Source of the DNA: an uncultured Eubacteriaceae bacterium
GTDB lineage: Bacteria; Bacillota; Clostridia; Eubacteriales; UBA1433
Assembly: GCA_937914785.1 (NCBI GenBank)
Contig: CALGIV010000209.1
Span: forward strand, 1-9,947
Direction of reading: 5' to 3'
DNA: 9,947 nucleotides
Both the position numbers and the translations under genes were made by a program. Below the pieces are notes generated by a model that was given only the letters and a program-made list of their open reading frames with translations, was not told where the DNA came from and did not search any database. Shown piece after piece: positions 1 through 6,968 of this stretch. Positions within the stretch are counted from its first letter, which is position 1. The number at the start of each line of letters is the position of its first letter.

Positions 1-170
1 ACAGACGGTTGAATTAGGCCGAGAATAGCGGCTGCGAGCATGATACCTGCTGCAAAGCTCAGTACGGCGTCGTTAAACTTATGAGGAATATTTTTAAATA
101 GAAAGCCTATCACGGCGCCGAAGACAGTAGAGAGGCCGATGACGGTGGCTGTAATTAGCACAAGTTTCAT
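1..170 (-). CDS. ZIP-family divalent metal transporter, N-terminal part (runs off the window)
   Basis: This gene lies on the minus strand and is cut by the left edge of the window; 56 complete codons are present, beginning MKLVLITATV. The start ATG (complement of 168-170) is preceded by a purine-rich GGGGGAAATAG ribosome binding site, which fixes the start. The visible part is hydrophobic, with a first membrane segment at about residues 2-22, a short cytoplasmic-type loop (FKNIPHKFND, residues 23-32) and the start of a second segment containing SFAAGIMLAAA and then GLIQP. The 'F-AAG-MLAA...L--P' pattern is typical of the second membrane helix of ZIP (ZupT/GufA-like) zinc and iron permeases, which take up divalent cations across the cytoplasmic membrane. 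The metal-binding helices IV and V lie outside the window, so the assignment rests on the N-terminus alone. It is divergently transcribed from the AEC permease gene. Confidence 0.72.
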   Translation of the reverse strand, partial: MKLVLITATVIGLSTVFGAVIGFLFKNIPHKFNDAVLSFAAGIMLAAAILGLIQPS

Positions 171-215
171 CTATTTCCCCCGAAATTTGATTCGTATAGG
201 TGATTTATCTATATT

Positions 216-221
216 ATTATA
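216..221 (-). promoter_or_regulatory. Minus-strand -10 element for the ZIP transporter gene
   Basis: Read on the minus strand, 221-216 is a perfect TATAAT, about 46 bases upstream of the ZIP start codon. No good -35 hexamer lies 16-18 bases further upstream; a TTGTCA is present but too far away. The element is plausible but unsupported beyond the -10 match. Confidence 0.4.
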
Positions 222-246
222 ACACTTTCTGAGCGTAATAAAATAC

Positions 247-274
247 TTGACAAAATATTTTCTCCTGTTATAGA
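247..274 (+). promoter_or_regulatory. Sigma-A promoter for the AEC permease gene
   Basis: A perfect TTGACA -35 box (247-252) and a TATAGA -10 box (269-274) are separated by 16 bases. The -10 box ends 38 bases before the ATG at 313. It shares the 142-base divergent intergenic region with the ZIP gene promoter, which points the other way. Confidence 0.68.
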
Positions 275-312
275 GTAGTAACGAAGACAGATAAAAGAAA
301 AGTTGGAGAGCA

Positions 313-1266
313 ATGAATTTTTTAACGAGTTTTGCGCCTTTTTTATATGACTGCGTACTGCCGATCTGCATCGGCTATTTTTTGGTGAACATTATAAAAA
401 TAAAGCGCGATGCGCTGGATATTTTGTTTAAATTCGGCATCTGGGTAGTCGCTTCTCTCGTGGCCTTGTTTTCCGTCTGGGTCATCAAGATTGATATGGG
501 GCTGATCTGGCTGCCGGTTTCGGGATTATTGATGCAGGTGATTCCTTTGCTGATCGGCCGGTGGCGGATGAAGCGCTATTCCGACTTTACATATGCGGAT
601 AAAGGGAGCTACCTGCTTTCGATGACGTTATTTAACGCGGCGATTTTAGGTAAAGTGGCCGTTTTCTTTTTGTTTGGCGAGATAGCGTATGGATATGCGG
701 AGATTATCTTAACGCTTGGCAATATCTATATCTACGGTTATGCGTTCCCGCTGGCGGCACGGTATCAGCAGCTTAACGAGGGGCAGGAAGTGAAAAAGTG
801 GAACTTGAAAAGCCTGCTTACATTAAATCAATTGCCGCTGGCCTTTACGATCCTTGCGGTCATTTTAAATGTTTCCGGCATAGCGCGTCCGGCGTTTGCT
901 TCCCGGATGATCAAGCCACTGGTGCATATTTCAGCCTGGTGTTCGGCACTGCCGATCGGGGCGACGATTCACTTTAAGACGATGCGCAAGTATCTATTTG
1001 TCGGGCGCGATGTGGCGGTTACGAAATTTCTGGTTGTGCCGGCGATCATTATGCTGTTATCTCTGATTTTCATTAAAGATTCGCTGATACTGAAGACTTT
1101 GCTGGTTATCTCCGCTTCTTCGGGGCCGATGGTGGCGATTATGTTGTCAAAGCTGCATAAACTGAACACCGATATGGCGATGTCGTCATTTATTTTAACG
1201 ACGGCGATGTATCTGGTTATTTTAGTACCGGTATTCATCTTGGTATTTCAACATATTTGGGTATAA
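313..1266 (+). CDS. AEC-family (auxin efflux carrier-type) membrane transporter
   Basis: The product is a 317-residue, almost wholly hydrophobic protein, the usual length for bacterial AEC permeases (about 300-320). Hydrophobic segments lie near residues 8-28, 38-59, 65-82, 98-121, 128-149, 170-190, 199-220, 238-255, 258-280 and 290-314, giving about ten helices in the two-bundle pattern of the family. A central polar loop (about 150-168, NEGQEVKKW) separates the halves. Asn108 in MTLFNAAILGK occupies the place of the broken, polar-lined helix typical of AEC proteins. A GGAGAG ribosome binding site sits a few bases before the ATG. Bacterial relatives move small carboxylates or other organic anions across the cytoplasmic membrane; the substrate here cannot be told. 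It has its own promoter and no clear terminator before typA. The family call is fairly safe and the substrate unknown. Confidence 0.8.
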   Translation: MNFLTSFAPFLYDCVLPICIGYFLVNIIKIKRDALDILFKFGIWVVASLVALFSVWVIKIDMGLIWLPVSGLLMQVIPLLIGRWRMKRYSDFTYADKGSYLLSMTLFNAAILGKVAVFFLFGEIAYGYAEIILTLGNIYIYGYAFPLAARYQQLNEGQEVKKWNLKSLLTLNQLPLAFTILAVILNVSGIARPAFASRMIKPLVHISAWCSALPIGATIHFKTMRKYLFVGRDVAVTKFLVVPAIIMLLSLIFIKDSLILKTLLVISASSGPMVAIMLSKLHKLNTDMAMSSFILTTAMYLVILVPVFILVFQHIWV

Positions 1267-1291
1267 GCCCATTATTAAGTCGAATTAAAGC

Positions 1292-1320
1292 TTGCAATTT
1301 GACAGGATGTGGCGTAAAAT
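1292..1320 (+). promoter_or_regulatory. Sigma-A promoter for typA
   Basis: TTGCAA (1292-1297) and TAAAAT (1315-1320) are separated by exactly 17 bases and lie about 42 bases before the typA start. A better-looking TTGACA at 1299-1304 has no -10 box at a workable distance (only 10 bases to TAAAAT). typA therefore probably has its own promoter in the 96-base gap after the AEC gene. Confidence 0.55.
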
Positions 1321-1362
1321 ACTGGCTTGTGATAAGAAGAAGCGCTTGAAAGGAATGACTGA

Positions 1363-3189
1363 ATGAAAATGGAATTACGGAATGTTGCCATCATCGCGCA
1401 CGTCGATCATGGCAAAACAACGTTGATAGATGCAATGCTCAAACAAGGCGGTATGTATCGCGAGAATCAGACTGTTGTTGAGCGCGTGATGGACTCAAAC
1501 GATCTGGAGCGCGAGCGCGGGATTACGATTTTGGCCAAAAATACTGCGGTTCAGTATGGTGATACAAAGATCAATATCGTCGATACACCGGGGCATGCGG
1601 ACTTTTCGGGTGAAGTAGAGCGTGTTTTGAAAATGGTTAACGGCGTCATCCTGCTCGTCGATGCGGCGGAAGGCCCGCTGCCGCAAACGCGGTTCGTGCT
1701 CAGTAAATCGCTGGAGCTCGGGCATCGGGTTATCATCGTCGTCAATAAGATTGACCGGCCGGACAGCAGGATTGAAGAAGTCGTCGATGAGATCGTCGAT
1801 TTGTTGATCGACTTGGATGCCGATGACGAACAGGTAGATGCGCCTATTTTGTATTGTTCGGCCCGCAGCGGCACGGCTTCATTGGCACCGAATGAAGCGG
1901 GAACGGATTTGAAACCGCTGTTTGAGACGATTTTAACCTATATTCCGGCGCCGGAAGCAGATATAGATGCGCCGCTGCAAATGCTGGTATCCGCAATTGA
2001 CTATAATGATTTTGTCGGCCGCATTGCAATCGGCCGTATCGAGCGCGGTCATATTCGACAAAATCAGGAGATTGCGGTTTGTAACTATCACAACGCTGAT
2101 GAGGTTGAAAAGGCACGGGTAAGCAATCTGTATGAGTTTGAAGGATTAAAGCGTGTAGCTGTTGAAGAAGCAGAGGCAGGCAATATCATCGCGTTGTCCG
2201 GCATTGCCGATATTACGATCGGGGATACGATTTGCAGCGCTGAGGCGGTTGAGGCCCTGCCGTTTGCTCAGATATCGGCGCCGACGATGGAAATGACGTT
2301 TTCTGTGAACGATTCGCCGTTTGCGGGCAGGGAAGGAAAATATGTGACCTCGCGCAATCTGCGTGAGCGGCTGTGTCGCGAAACGTTAAAAGACGTTTCT
2401 TTAAAAGTCGAAGATACAGATTCAACAGACGCCTTTTACGTCGCCGGACGCGGCGAGATGCATTTTTCGATATTGATCGAGACGATGCGGCGGGAAGGTT
2501 ATGAGTTTCAAGTGTCTACGCCGCGTATTTTGACAAAAGAAATCGACGGCGTAAAGTGCGAGCCGATCGAGCGGCTTATAGCCGATGTGCCGAGCGAGGC
2601 GGTTGGGGCAGTTATTGAAAAGATTGGTACGCGAAAAGGAGAAATGCTGAAAATGACGCCGTCAGGCTCGCGTATGAAGTTGGAGTTTCTCGTGCCGTCC
2701 CGCGGCTTGTTTGGCTATCGTAATGAGTTTTTGACCGATACGAAAGGCGAGGGAATTATGGCCTCGGTTTTTGAAAGTTATGCACCGTACAAGGGAACTA
2801 TTGTGCGGCGCCCATCCGGCAGTCTCGTGGCTTTTGAGACCGGGGAAGCGGTTGCTTACGGCCTGTTCAATGCGCAGGAACGCGGCGTATTATTTATCAC
2901 GCCGGGAACGGTAGTCTACGAAGGGATGGTCGTCGGCATTTCAAACAAAAGCGAGGATATTGCCGTTAACGTCTGTAAACGCAAGCAGTTGACGAACGTT
3001 CGGGCTTCGGGCAGTGATGAGGCGATTCGCTTAATCCCGCCGCGCAATTTGAGCTTGGAGCAGTATCTGGAGTTTCTGACAGATGACGAGCTGTTGGAAG
3101 TAACGCCGAAAAGCCTGCGCGTGCGCAAGCGAATTTTAGATTTGCCGTCACGTATGCGCGCGTTGAAGCATCAAAAACAGCAATTTTAA
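1363..3189 (+). CDS. typA: Ribosome-associated translational GTPase TypA/BipA
   Basis: The 608-residue length matches the TypA/BipA family. The GTPase domain shows all the expected signatures: the P-loop AHVDHGKTT (12-20), the switch I region ending in ERERGITI (49-56), DTPGH (74-78), NKID (128-131) and a SAR motif near 167-169. It is followed by an EF-Tu-like beta-barrel (about 200-290), the EF-G domain III and V homologues (about 300-480, including the AGRGEMH stretch) and the TypA-specific C-terminal domain (about 480-608). TypA binds the 70S ribosome at the A-site region in a GTP-dependent way. It helps ribosome assembly and growth under cold or other stress. The start is fixed by an AAAGGA ribosome binding site (1349-1354) eight bases before the ATG. 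EF-G and LepA are excluded by length and by the C-terminal domain. No key residue appears to be missing. Confidence 0.97.
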   Translation: MKMELRNVAIIAHVDHGKTTLIDAMLKQGGMYRENQTVVERVMDSNDLERERGITILAKNTAVQYGDTKINIVDTPGHADFSGEVERVLKMVNGVILLVDAAEGPLPQTRFVLSKSLELGHRVIIVVNKIDRPDSRIEEVVDEIVDLLIDLDADDEQVDAPILYCSARSGTASLAPNEAGTDLKPLFETILTYIPAPEADIDAPLQMLVSAIDYNDFVGRIAIGRIERGHIRQNQEIAVCNYHNADEVEKARVSNLYEFEGLKRVAVEEAEAGNIIALSGIADITIGDTICSAEAVEALPFAQISAPTMEMTFSVNDSPFAGREGKYVTSRNLRERLCRETLKDVSLKVEDTDSTDAFYVAGRGEMHFSILIETMRREGYEFQVSTPRILTKEIDGVKCEPIERLIADVPSEAVGAVIEKIGTRKGEMLKMTPSGSRMKLEFLVPSRGLFGYRNEFLTDTKGEGIMASVFESYAPYKGTIVRRPSGSLVAFETGEAVAYGLFNAQERGVLFITPGTVVYEGMVVGISNKSEDIAVNVCKRKQLTNVRASGSDEAIRLIPPRNLSLEQYLEFLTDDELLEVTPKSLRVRKRILDLPSRMRALKHQKQQF

Positions 3190-3282
3190 AAATAAGCGAT
3201 AAATCTTTTGATAAAGCGCGAACAAATACAGCAGATCAATGATGCTTAAACTGGATTAGCGTTGTTGCTGTTAGAAATAAAA

Positions 3283-3316
3283 AAGGGAGCAAATTGTGAA
3301 TCTGAAAAAGAAGTAA
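3283..3316 (+). other. Six-codon mini-ORF with strong ribosome binding site
   Basis: An AAGGGAG ribosome binding site (3283-3289) stands six bases before a GTG codon (3296). The frame reads fMet-N-L-K-K-K and then stops at TAA (3314-3316). Beyond the TAA the same frame stays open for about 29 more codons (KRKTNHRCKEIIQQ and onward). It could therefore be the start of a small gene broken by a nonsense mutation, a leader peptide, or chance. No following gene with attenuator-like leader structure is close enough to make a leader peptide compelling. Confidence 0.25.
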
Positions 3317-3370
3317 AAGCGCAAGACGAATCATAGGTGTAAAGAAATAATTCAGCAAGTATATGATAAG

Positions 3371-3402
3371 AACAGCGCAGTTGCGGCGTTTTCTATTATT
3401 TT
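3371..3402 (+). terminator. Weak terminator-like hairpin downstream of typA
   Basis: AACAGCGC (3371-3378) can pair imperfectly with GCGGCGTT (3383-3390) around an AGTT loop, with single-base bulges. A T-rich tail (3389-3402) follows. It is the nearest terminator-like structure after typA, which ends at 3189, but the stem is short and bulged. Confidence 0.3.
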
Positions 3403-3560
3403 CTGAATTGATTTATTTTTAGATATTATCGTTTGTTTTTTATATTTTGTGTCTTCAAATATTGCGTTGAAAGTTGAGTTTAAGCATAGTTTGTTTTGAG
3501 CAATACATATTCTAATTCCGAACGGCACCTTTACCTTTAAAATCAATCATAAAACAACCT

Positions 3561-3600
3561 TGATCGCGCAAATGAACAAGTCATTTAGCGATCATTTTTT
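3561..3600 (+). terminator. Strong rho-independent terminator
   Basis: The left arm at 3561-3575 (TGATCGCGCAAATGA) pairs with the right arm at 3581-3594 (TCATTTAGCGATCA) around an ACAAG loop. Seven and six base pairs flank a small internal GC/T mismatch. Six T residues follow at once (3595-3600). The T-run lies on the plus-strand side only, so it ends plus-strand transcription. It lies 371 bases beyond the typA stop and insulates the transporter operon from upstream reading. Confidence 0.8.
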
Positions 3601-3669
3601 ACTGCTTTTGAGCATTTAAAAATTTTCTATAATTTCCTTTAGGTAACTATAGTACAAAATAGTGTCTAC

Positions 3670-3701
3670 TTTACAATTTGACCCTATAATCATATTATAA
3701 T
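3670..3701 (+). promoter_or_regulatory. Promoter region of the ABC transporter/ATP-grasp operon
   Basis: TTTACA (3670-3675) and TATTAT (3693-3698) are separated by 17 bases, which is the best-spaced pair. Two perfect TATAAT hexamers (3685-3690 and 3696-3701) overlap or sit beside it but lack a well-placed -35 box. The start codon at 3737 would be about 30 bases from the transcription start, too little room for a riboswitch or T-box, so any control is probably by a DNA-binding protein. Confidence 0.6.
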
Positions 3702-3711
3702 GTAAGTTACA
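3701..3711. promoter_or_regulatory. Palindrome at the predicted transcription start of the operon
   Basis: TGTAAGTTACA is a perfect five-base inverted repeat around a central G, placed at or just after the -10 box. A repressor bound there would block initiation. I do not recognise the site as belonging to a named regulator, and a short AT-rich palindrome can arise by chance. Confidence 0.3.
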
Positions 3712-3736
3712 ACAGTAAATCGCGGAGGTTGAGAAA

Positions 3737-4564
3737 ATGAAAAAAATATCTAAAACAGTATTCGTATGTGTATGTATGGCAATAATGGCACTTGTATTAT
3801 TTGCCGGCTGCGGCGGCGATGGAAAAAAAGCAGAAGATAAAGATACTTTGGTCGTCGCAATGGAACTGGCGTACCCGCCTTTTGAAACGAAAGATGCGGA
3901 CGGCAATCCGACAGGGGTCAGCGTGGATTTTGCAAAAGCGTTTGCAGAATATATTGGCAAGGAAGTCAAAATTGAAAATACCGCGTGGGATGGCTTGATT
4001 CCGTCGTTGCAGACGGGCAAAGCGGATATGGTGATCTCATCGATGACGATAACGGAAGACAGAAAAGAGTCTGTCGATTTTTCAGATCCGTATGCAAATG
4101 CAATGCTCGCTGTTTTGACAAATAAGGATTCGGGTATTCAGTCCGTTGAGGAGTTGAATCAATCGGGTAAAAAGATTGCCGTGAAAACAGGTTCGACGGG
4201 CTATCTCTATGCCCAGAATAATTTAGAGAACTGCGAGATCATCGCGCTTGCCGATGAGAGTGCCTGTGTAACCGAAGTAGCACAGGGGAAGGCAGACGGT
4301 TTTATTTACGACCAGCTTACCATTTATCGAAACTGGCAGGAAAACATCGAGACGACCGATGCGGTCTTTATCCCGTTTCAGGATGTTGACAAATGGGGCG
4401 TTGCCGTTCAAAAGGGCAATACGGAGCTGTTGGATCAACTGAACGCCTTTATCGAACAGTATACGCAGGAGGGTGGATTTGATAAGCTGACGGAGACCTA
4501 TTTGGCAGAAGAAAAAGCGGCGTTTGATGAATTGGGGTTCAAGTGGTTCTTTGACTTGGATTAA
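3737..4564 (+). CDS. Amino-acid-type ABC transporter substrate-binding lipoprotein
   Basis: The 275-residue product is a family 3 (polar amino acid) solute-binding protein. A basic N-terminus, a hydrophobic stretch (8-22) and the lipobox LFAGC place the lipidated cysteine at residue 25, followed by a Gly-rich and charged linker. The protein should therefore be anchored to the outer face of the cytoplasmic membrane. The mature part starts with the classical TLVVAMELAYPPFE strand (37-50). SSMTITEDRK (101-110) carries Arg109, the residue that binds the ligand carboxylate in this family. FSDPYA (115-120), the TGSTG turn (151-155) and a GFIYDQ segment with Asp192, the usual ligand amino-group partner, follow. 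Both ends of an alpha-amino acid therefore appear to be held, but the side-chain specificity is not readable. GGAGG (3724-3728) lies eight bases before the ATG. It is the first gene of a five-gene operon. Confidence 0.93.
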   Translation: MKKISKTVFVCVCMAIMALVLFAGCGGDGKKAEDKDTLVVAMELAYPPFETKDADGNPTGVSVDFAKAFAEYIGKEVKIENTAWDGLIPSLQTGKADMVISSMTITEDRKESVDFSDPYANAMLAVLTNKDSGIQSVEELNQSGKKIAVKTGSTGYLYAQNNLENCEIIALADESACVTEVAQGKADGFIYDQLTIYRNWQENIETTDAVFIPFQDVDKWGVAVQKGNTELLDQLNAFIEQYTQEGGFDKLTETYLAEEKAAFDELGFKWFFDLD

Positions 4565-4574
4565 ATGAGAAGTA

Positions 4575-5354
4575 ATGAAACAGTTATTTGTTTTAGACGA
4601 TAAAAAAAGAACTTCACCGATCAAAGTCCTCTTAAATGTGTTGCTCGTATGCATCTTGTTGGTCGCAGTCTTTTGGCTGTCGCTGAGCGCAATTAATGTG
4701 ACTTTTGACTTTTCATTTCTGGGCAACTTTCAGGTAAGAATTTGGCAGGGTTTTTTAATGACGGTGTTTTTGAGTCTGGCGAGTTTGATTTTAAGTTTAA
4801 TCGTCGGTGTCTTAAGTGCTGTCGGACAAAACTCTAAGATATTGTTCTTTCGGTATCTGTGCAATATCTATGTCGGTTTTATTCGCGGGACACCGCTGAT
4901 TATGCAGATTTATTTGTTCTTTTACATTGTAGGAACCGCTTGGGGCATCGAAAACCGGTTTATTGCAGGGGTGATCATTTTATCTGTGTTTGAGGGTGCC
5001 TACATTGCGGAAATTATCCGCGGCAGCCTGCTGTCTATCGATGATTCACAACTGGAGGCGGCAAAGGCGGTTGGGTTTACTAAAATGCAGACAACGAGAT
5101 ATGTTATCCTGCCGCAACTCGTTGCGCGAACCTTGCCTGCGCTGACGGGACAGTTTGCCTCGATCATTAAGGATTCATCTCTGCTGTCGATGATTGCCGT
5201 GATTGAATTGACGCAAACGATGCGTGAGATCAGCGCGACTACGTTTAAGCTTTTCGAGTGCTATCTGTTTCTTGGTATTTTGTACCTCTGCCTGACACTG
5301 CCGATTTCCTTTATCAGCAAAAGGCTGGAGGGAGCCTTTAATTATGAAAATTGA
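4575..5354 (+). CDS. Amino-acid-type ABC transporter permease (HisM/GlnP-like)
   Basis: The product has 259 residues, with hydrophobic segments at about 17-40, 58-83, 96-121, 128-148, 187-212 and 226-248. The domain that follows the first helix (VRIWQGFLMTVFLSLASL, from about 54) is the standard start of His/Glu/Gln/Arg-type permeases. GFIRGTPL (101-108) is a family hallmark. The cytoplasmic EAA loop (EAAKAVGFTKMQ then VILPQ, 161-181), which docks onto the ATPase, is intact. It forms the membrane channel, probably as a homodimer because no second permease gene is present. The start is ten bases after the binding-protein stop, with only a weak GAGAAG site, suggesting translational coupling. 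Its 3' end overlaps the ATPase gene by 11 bases. Confidence 0.93.
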   Translation: MKQLFVLDDKKRTSPIKVLLNVLLVCILLVAVFWLSLSAINVTFDFSFLGNFQVRIWQGFLMTVFLSLASLILSLIVGVLSAVGQNSKILFFRYLCNIYVGFIRGTPLIMQIYLFFYIVGTAWGIENRFIAGVIILSVFEGAYIAEIIRGSLLSIDDSQLEAAKAVGFTKMQTTRYVILPQLVARTLPALTGQFASIIKDSSLLSMIAVIELTQTMREISATTFKLFECYLFLGILYLCLTLPISFISKRLEGAFNYEN

Positions 5355-6081
5355 ATTTTATGGACTCGTAAAACAATTTGATGACGACAGAGTAATTTTG
5401 AAATCAATAGATTTTTGTGATGATATTCACACGCTGGCGATTATCGGCCCCTCCGGAGGGGGCAAGTCGACGCTTTTGCGTATAATCGGCGGGCTGATTT
5501 TGCCTACTGCGGGTGAGATATATGTTGACGGCGAAAAAGTGTCCGCAGACGAAAATGAACTGCAAAAATACCGGAAAAACATCGGCTATGTTTTTCAGCA
5601 GGGTGGATTGTTTCGTCATATGACAGCGATAGAAAACATCACAGTACCGTTGATAAAGGTGCACGGCTATTCGAAGGAGCAGGCGGAAGAGCGGGCAGGT
5701 GAGCTGCTGGGCCGGTTTGGTTTACTTGAAGAGGGGCACAAGAGGCCTGCGGCACTGTCGGGCGGTCAGCAGCAGCGCGTAGCTATCGCAAGGGCAATTG
5801 CCGCAAAGCCGAAGATGTTGTTGCTTGATGAGCCGACGAGTGCGCTTGATCCGGAGTATACTACCGAGGTGCTGGATATTATTCATGAATTAAAACAGCA
5901 GGGAATTGATTTTATCATCGTTACCCACGAGATGGGTTTTGCCCGCCACGCTTGTGATAAAGTTGCTTTTTTGTGTGATGGCCAGCTGATGGAATATGGT
6001 GAAAGCAGCCGGCTTTTTAATCAGCCTGAAACGGAACAATTCAGGACGTTTTTAGGTAAACTGCTCGAATGGAACGTGTAA
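5344..6081 (+). CDS. Amino-acid-type ABC transporter ATP-binding protein (GlnQ/HisP-like)
   Basis: The 245-residue product is a complete nucleotide-binding subunit: Walker A GPSGGGKST (35-43), Q-loop FQQ (84-86), signature LSGGQQQR (138-145), Walker B LLLDEP (159-164), D-loop SALD (166-169) and switch histidine His195. The order and the segments EPTSALDPE and VTHEMGFAR are those of polar amino acid importers. The start ATG lies inside the end of the permease gene. A strong GGAGGGAG site (5327-5334), nine bases upstream and within permease codons, fixes it. It powers import through the preceding permease. One small departure is QQGGLF in place of the commoner Q-x-FNLF after the Q-loop. Confidence 0.94.
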   Translation: MKIEFYGLVKQFDDDRVILKSIDFCDDIHTLAIIGPSGGGKSTLLRIIGGLILPTAGEIYVDGEKVSADENELQKYRKNIGYVFQQGGLFRHMTAIENITVPLIKVHGYSKEQAEERAGELLGRFGLLEEGHKRPAALSGGQQQRVAIARAIAAKPKMLLLDEPTSALDPEYTTEVLDIIHELKQQGIDFIIVTHEMGFARHACDKVAFLCDGQLMEYGESSRLFNQPETEQFRTFLGKLLEWNV

Positions 6082-6095
6082 TGTAAGGAGTAAAA

Positions 6096-6968
6096 ATGGA
6101 AATTGGAATATTGTTTGAATCGAAAGAATGGTCAAGCTATGCACTGTTGGAAAATATTAATCGACTGGGCAGCACTGCCAGTCTGATTGATATGCAAGAA
6201 AACGGCAATGAAGAGGAGATTTTATCATGTGATATGATCGTAAACCGCGTTTTTGCAAGCGCGGCCTTTCGCAGCCATCAAAGGTCGCTGGACAGGATGC
6301 CGGCAATTATTGCGTTGTTGAAAGAAAAGAATATCCCGATGATCAATCCTTATGAGGCGCATTTTTATGAAATCAGCAAAGAGCTTGCGACGAACACGCT
6401 TGCAGCACATGGCTTTTCTGTTCCCAAAGTATACGGTGTCTTTACGCCGGCACAGGTTGTTAAAGATAAGACAATCGAATATCCCTGTATTGTAAAACCG
6501 AACTGCGGGGGCAGGACCAATTTTACATTTATTGTAAAAAATAAATCAGAGCTTTATGACAGTATGAAGAATGTGCCGGATATTGAATTTATCGCTGAAG
6601 AATATATCGATCCTGTATTTGGATTTTTGACGAGGATTGAAGTAATTGGGCGCTCCTGTAAGTTGATTTTAAAAAGAAGCGTGACGGATAACGGCCTGTC
6701 TGCCTACCATTTAGGCTCGACTTATGCGGCGTATGACGATTGTTCGGACGAGATTCAGGATGCGGCTGTAAGAGCGATGGATTTGCTTCGTATTGAGACG
6801 GGCAGTATGGATATTATCGAAAATGAAAGCGGTTTTTATATGATCGATATCAATTCCGTTTCCAACGCTTCGGAAGACAATATCGAGATGTTTTCTTTCG
6901 ATTTGATGAAGGAGACGGCCGACTATATCGTCAGAAGATATCGAGCGCTGAAAGAGGCGGCAAAATGA
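6096..6968 (+). CDS. RimK-like ATP-grasp carboxylate-amine ligase of unknown substrate
   Basis: The 290-residue product has an ATP-grasp fold similar in length and order to RimK/LysX-type ligases, which join a carboxylate to an amine using ATP through an acyl-phosphate. An N-terminal pre-ATP-grasp part (1-95) ends in MINPYEAHFYEISKELA. Next come the ATP-binding lysine Lys134 in CIVKPNCGG with the following glycine-rich loop (137-144), the hinge EEYI (168-171) and basic strand residues Arg180 and Lys193-Arg194. SMDII (237-241) precedes a metal-binding end, YMIDINSVSN, with Asp251 and Asn253. RimK has Glu rather than Asp at the first of these and an A-S-P-G tail that is missing here, so this is a divergent subfamily. 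AAGGAG precedes the ATG, 14 bases after the ATPase stop. The coupling to an importer suggests the imported compound is a substrate; this is inference. Confidence 0.78.
   Translation: MEIGILFESKEWSSYALLENINRLGSTASLIDMQENGNEEEILSCDMIVNRVFASAAFRSHQRSLDRMPAIIALLKEKNIPMINPYEAHFYEISKELATNTLAAHGFSVPKVYGVFTPAQVVKDKTIEYPCIVKPNCGGRTNFTFIVKNKSELYDSMKNVPDIEFIAEEYIDPVFGFLTRIEVIGRSCKLILKRSVTDNGLSAYHLGSTYAAYDDCSDEIQDAAVRAMDLLRIETGSMDIIENESGFYMIDINSVSNASEDNIEMFSFDLMKETADYIVRRYRALKEAAK

Larger units (their letters stand above)
3190..3560. other. Gene-poor intergenic stretch after typA
   Basis: No protein-coding gene is supported here. The stretch is AT-rich and holds three small items: a six-codon mini-ORF with a good ribosome binding site (3283-3316), an imperfect hairpin with a T-rich tail (3371-3402), and a longer-range pairing of AATTCAG (3349-3355) with CTGAATT (3403-3409). 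A 64-codon open frame on the minus strand (3352-3546) starts with TTG, lacks a ribosome binding site and has no recognisable protein features. With the strong terminator at 3561-3600, the region may be a long typA 3' untranslated region, a small RNA or a decayed gene. Confidence 0.5.

Noticed and set aside
3352..3546. Minus-strand open frame of 64 codons in the typA-transporter gap
   Set aside because: TTG start, no ribosome binding site, low-complexity Lys/Ile/Asn-rich product without recognisable features.
3701..3736. Riboswitch or T-box leader for the transporter operon
   Set aside because: The predicted leader is only about 30 bases long, too short for a known amino-acid riboswitch or T-box.
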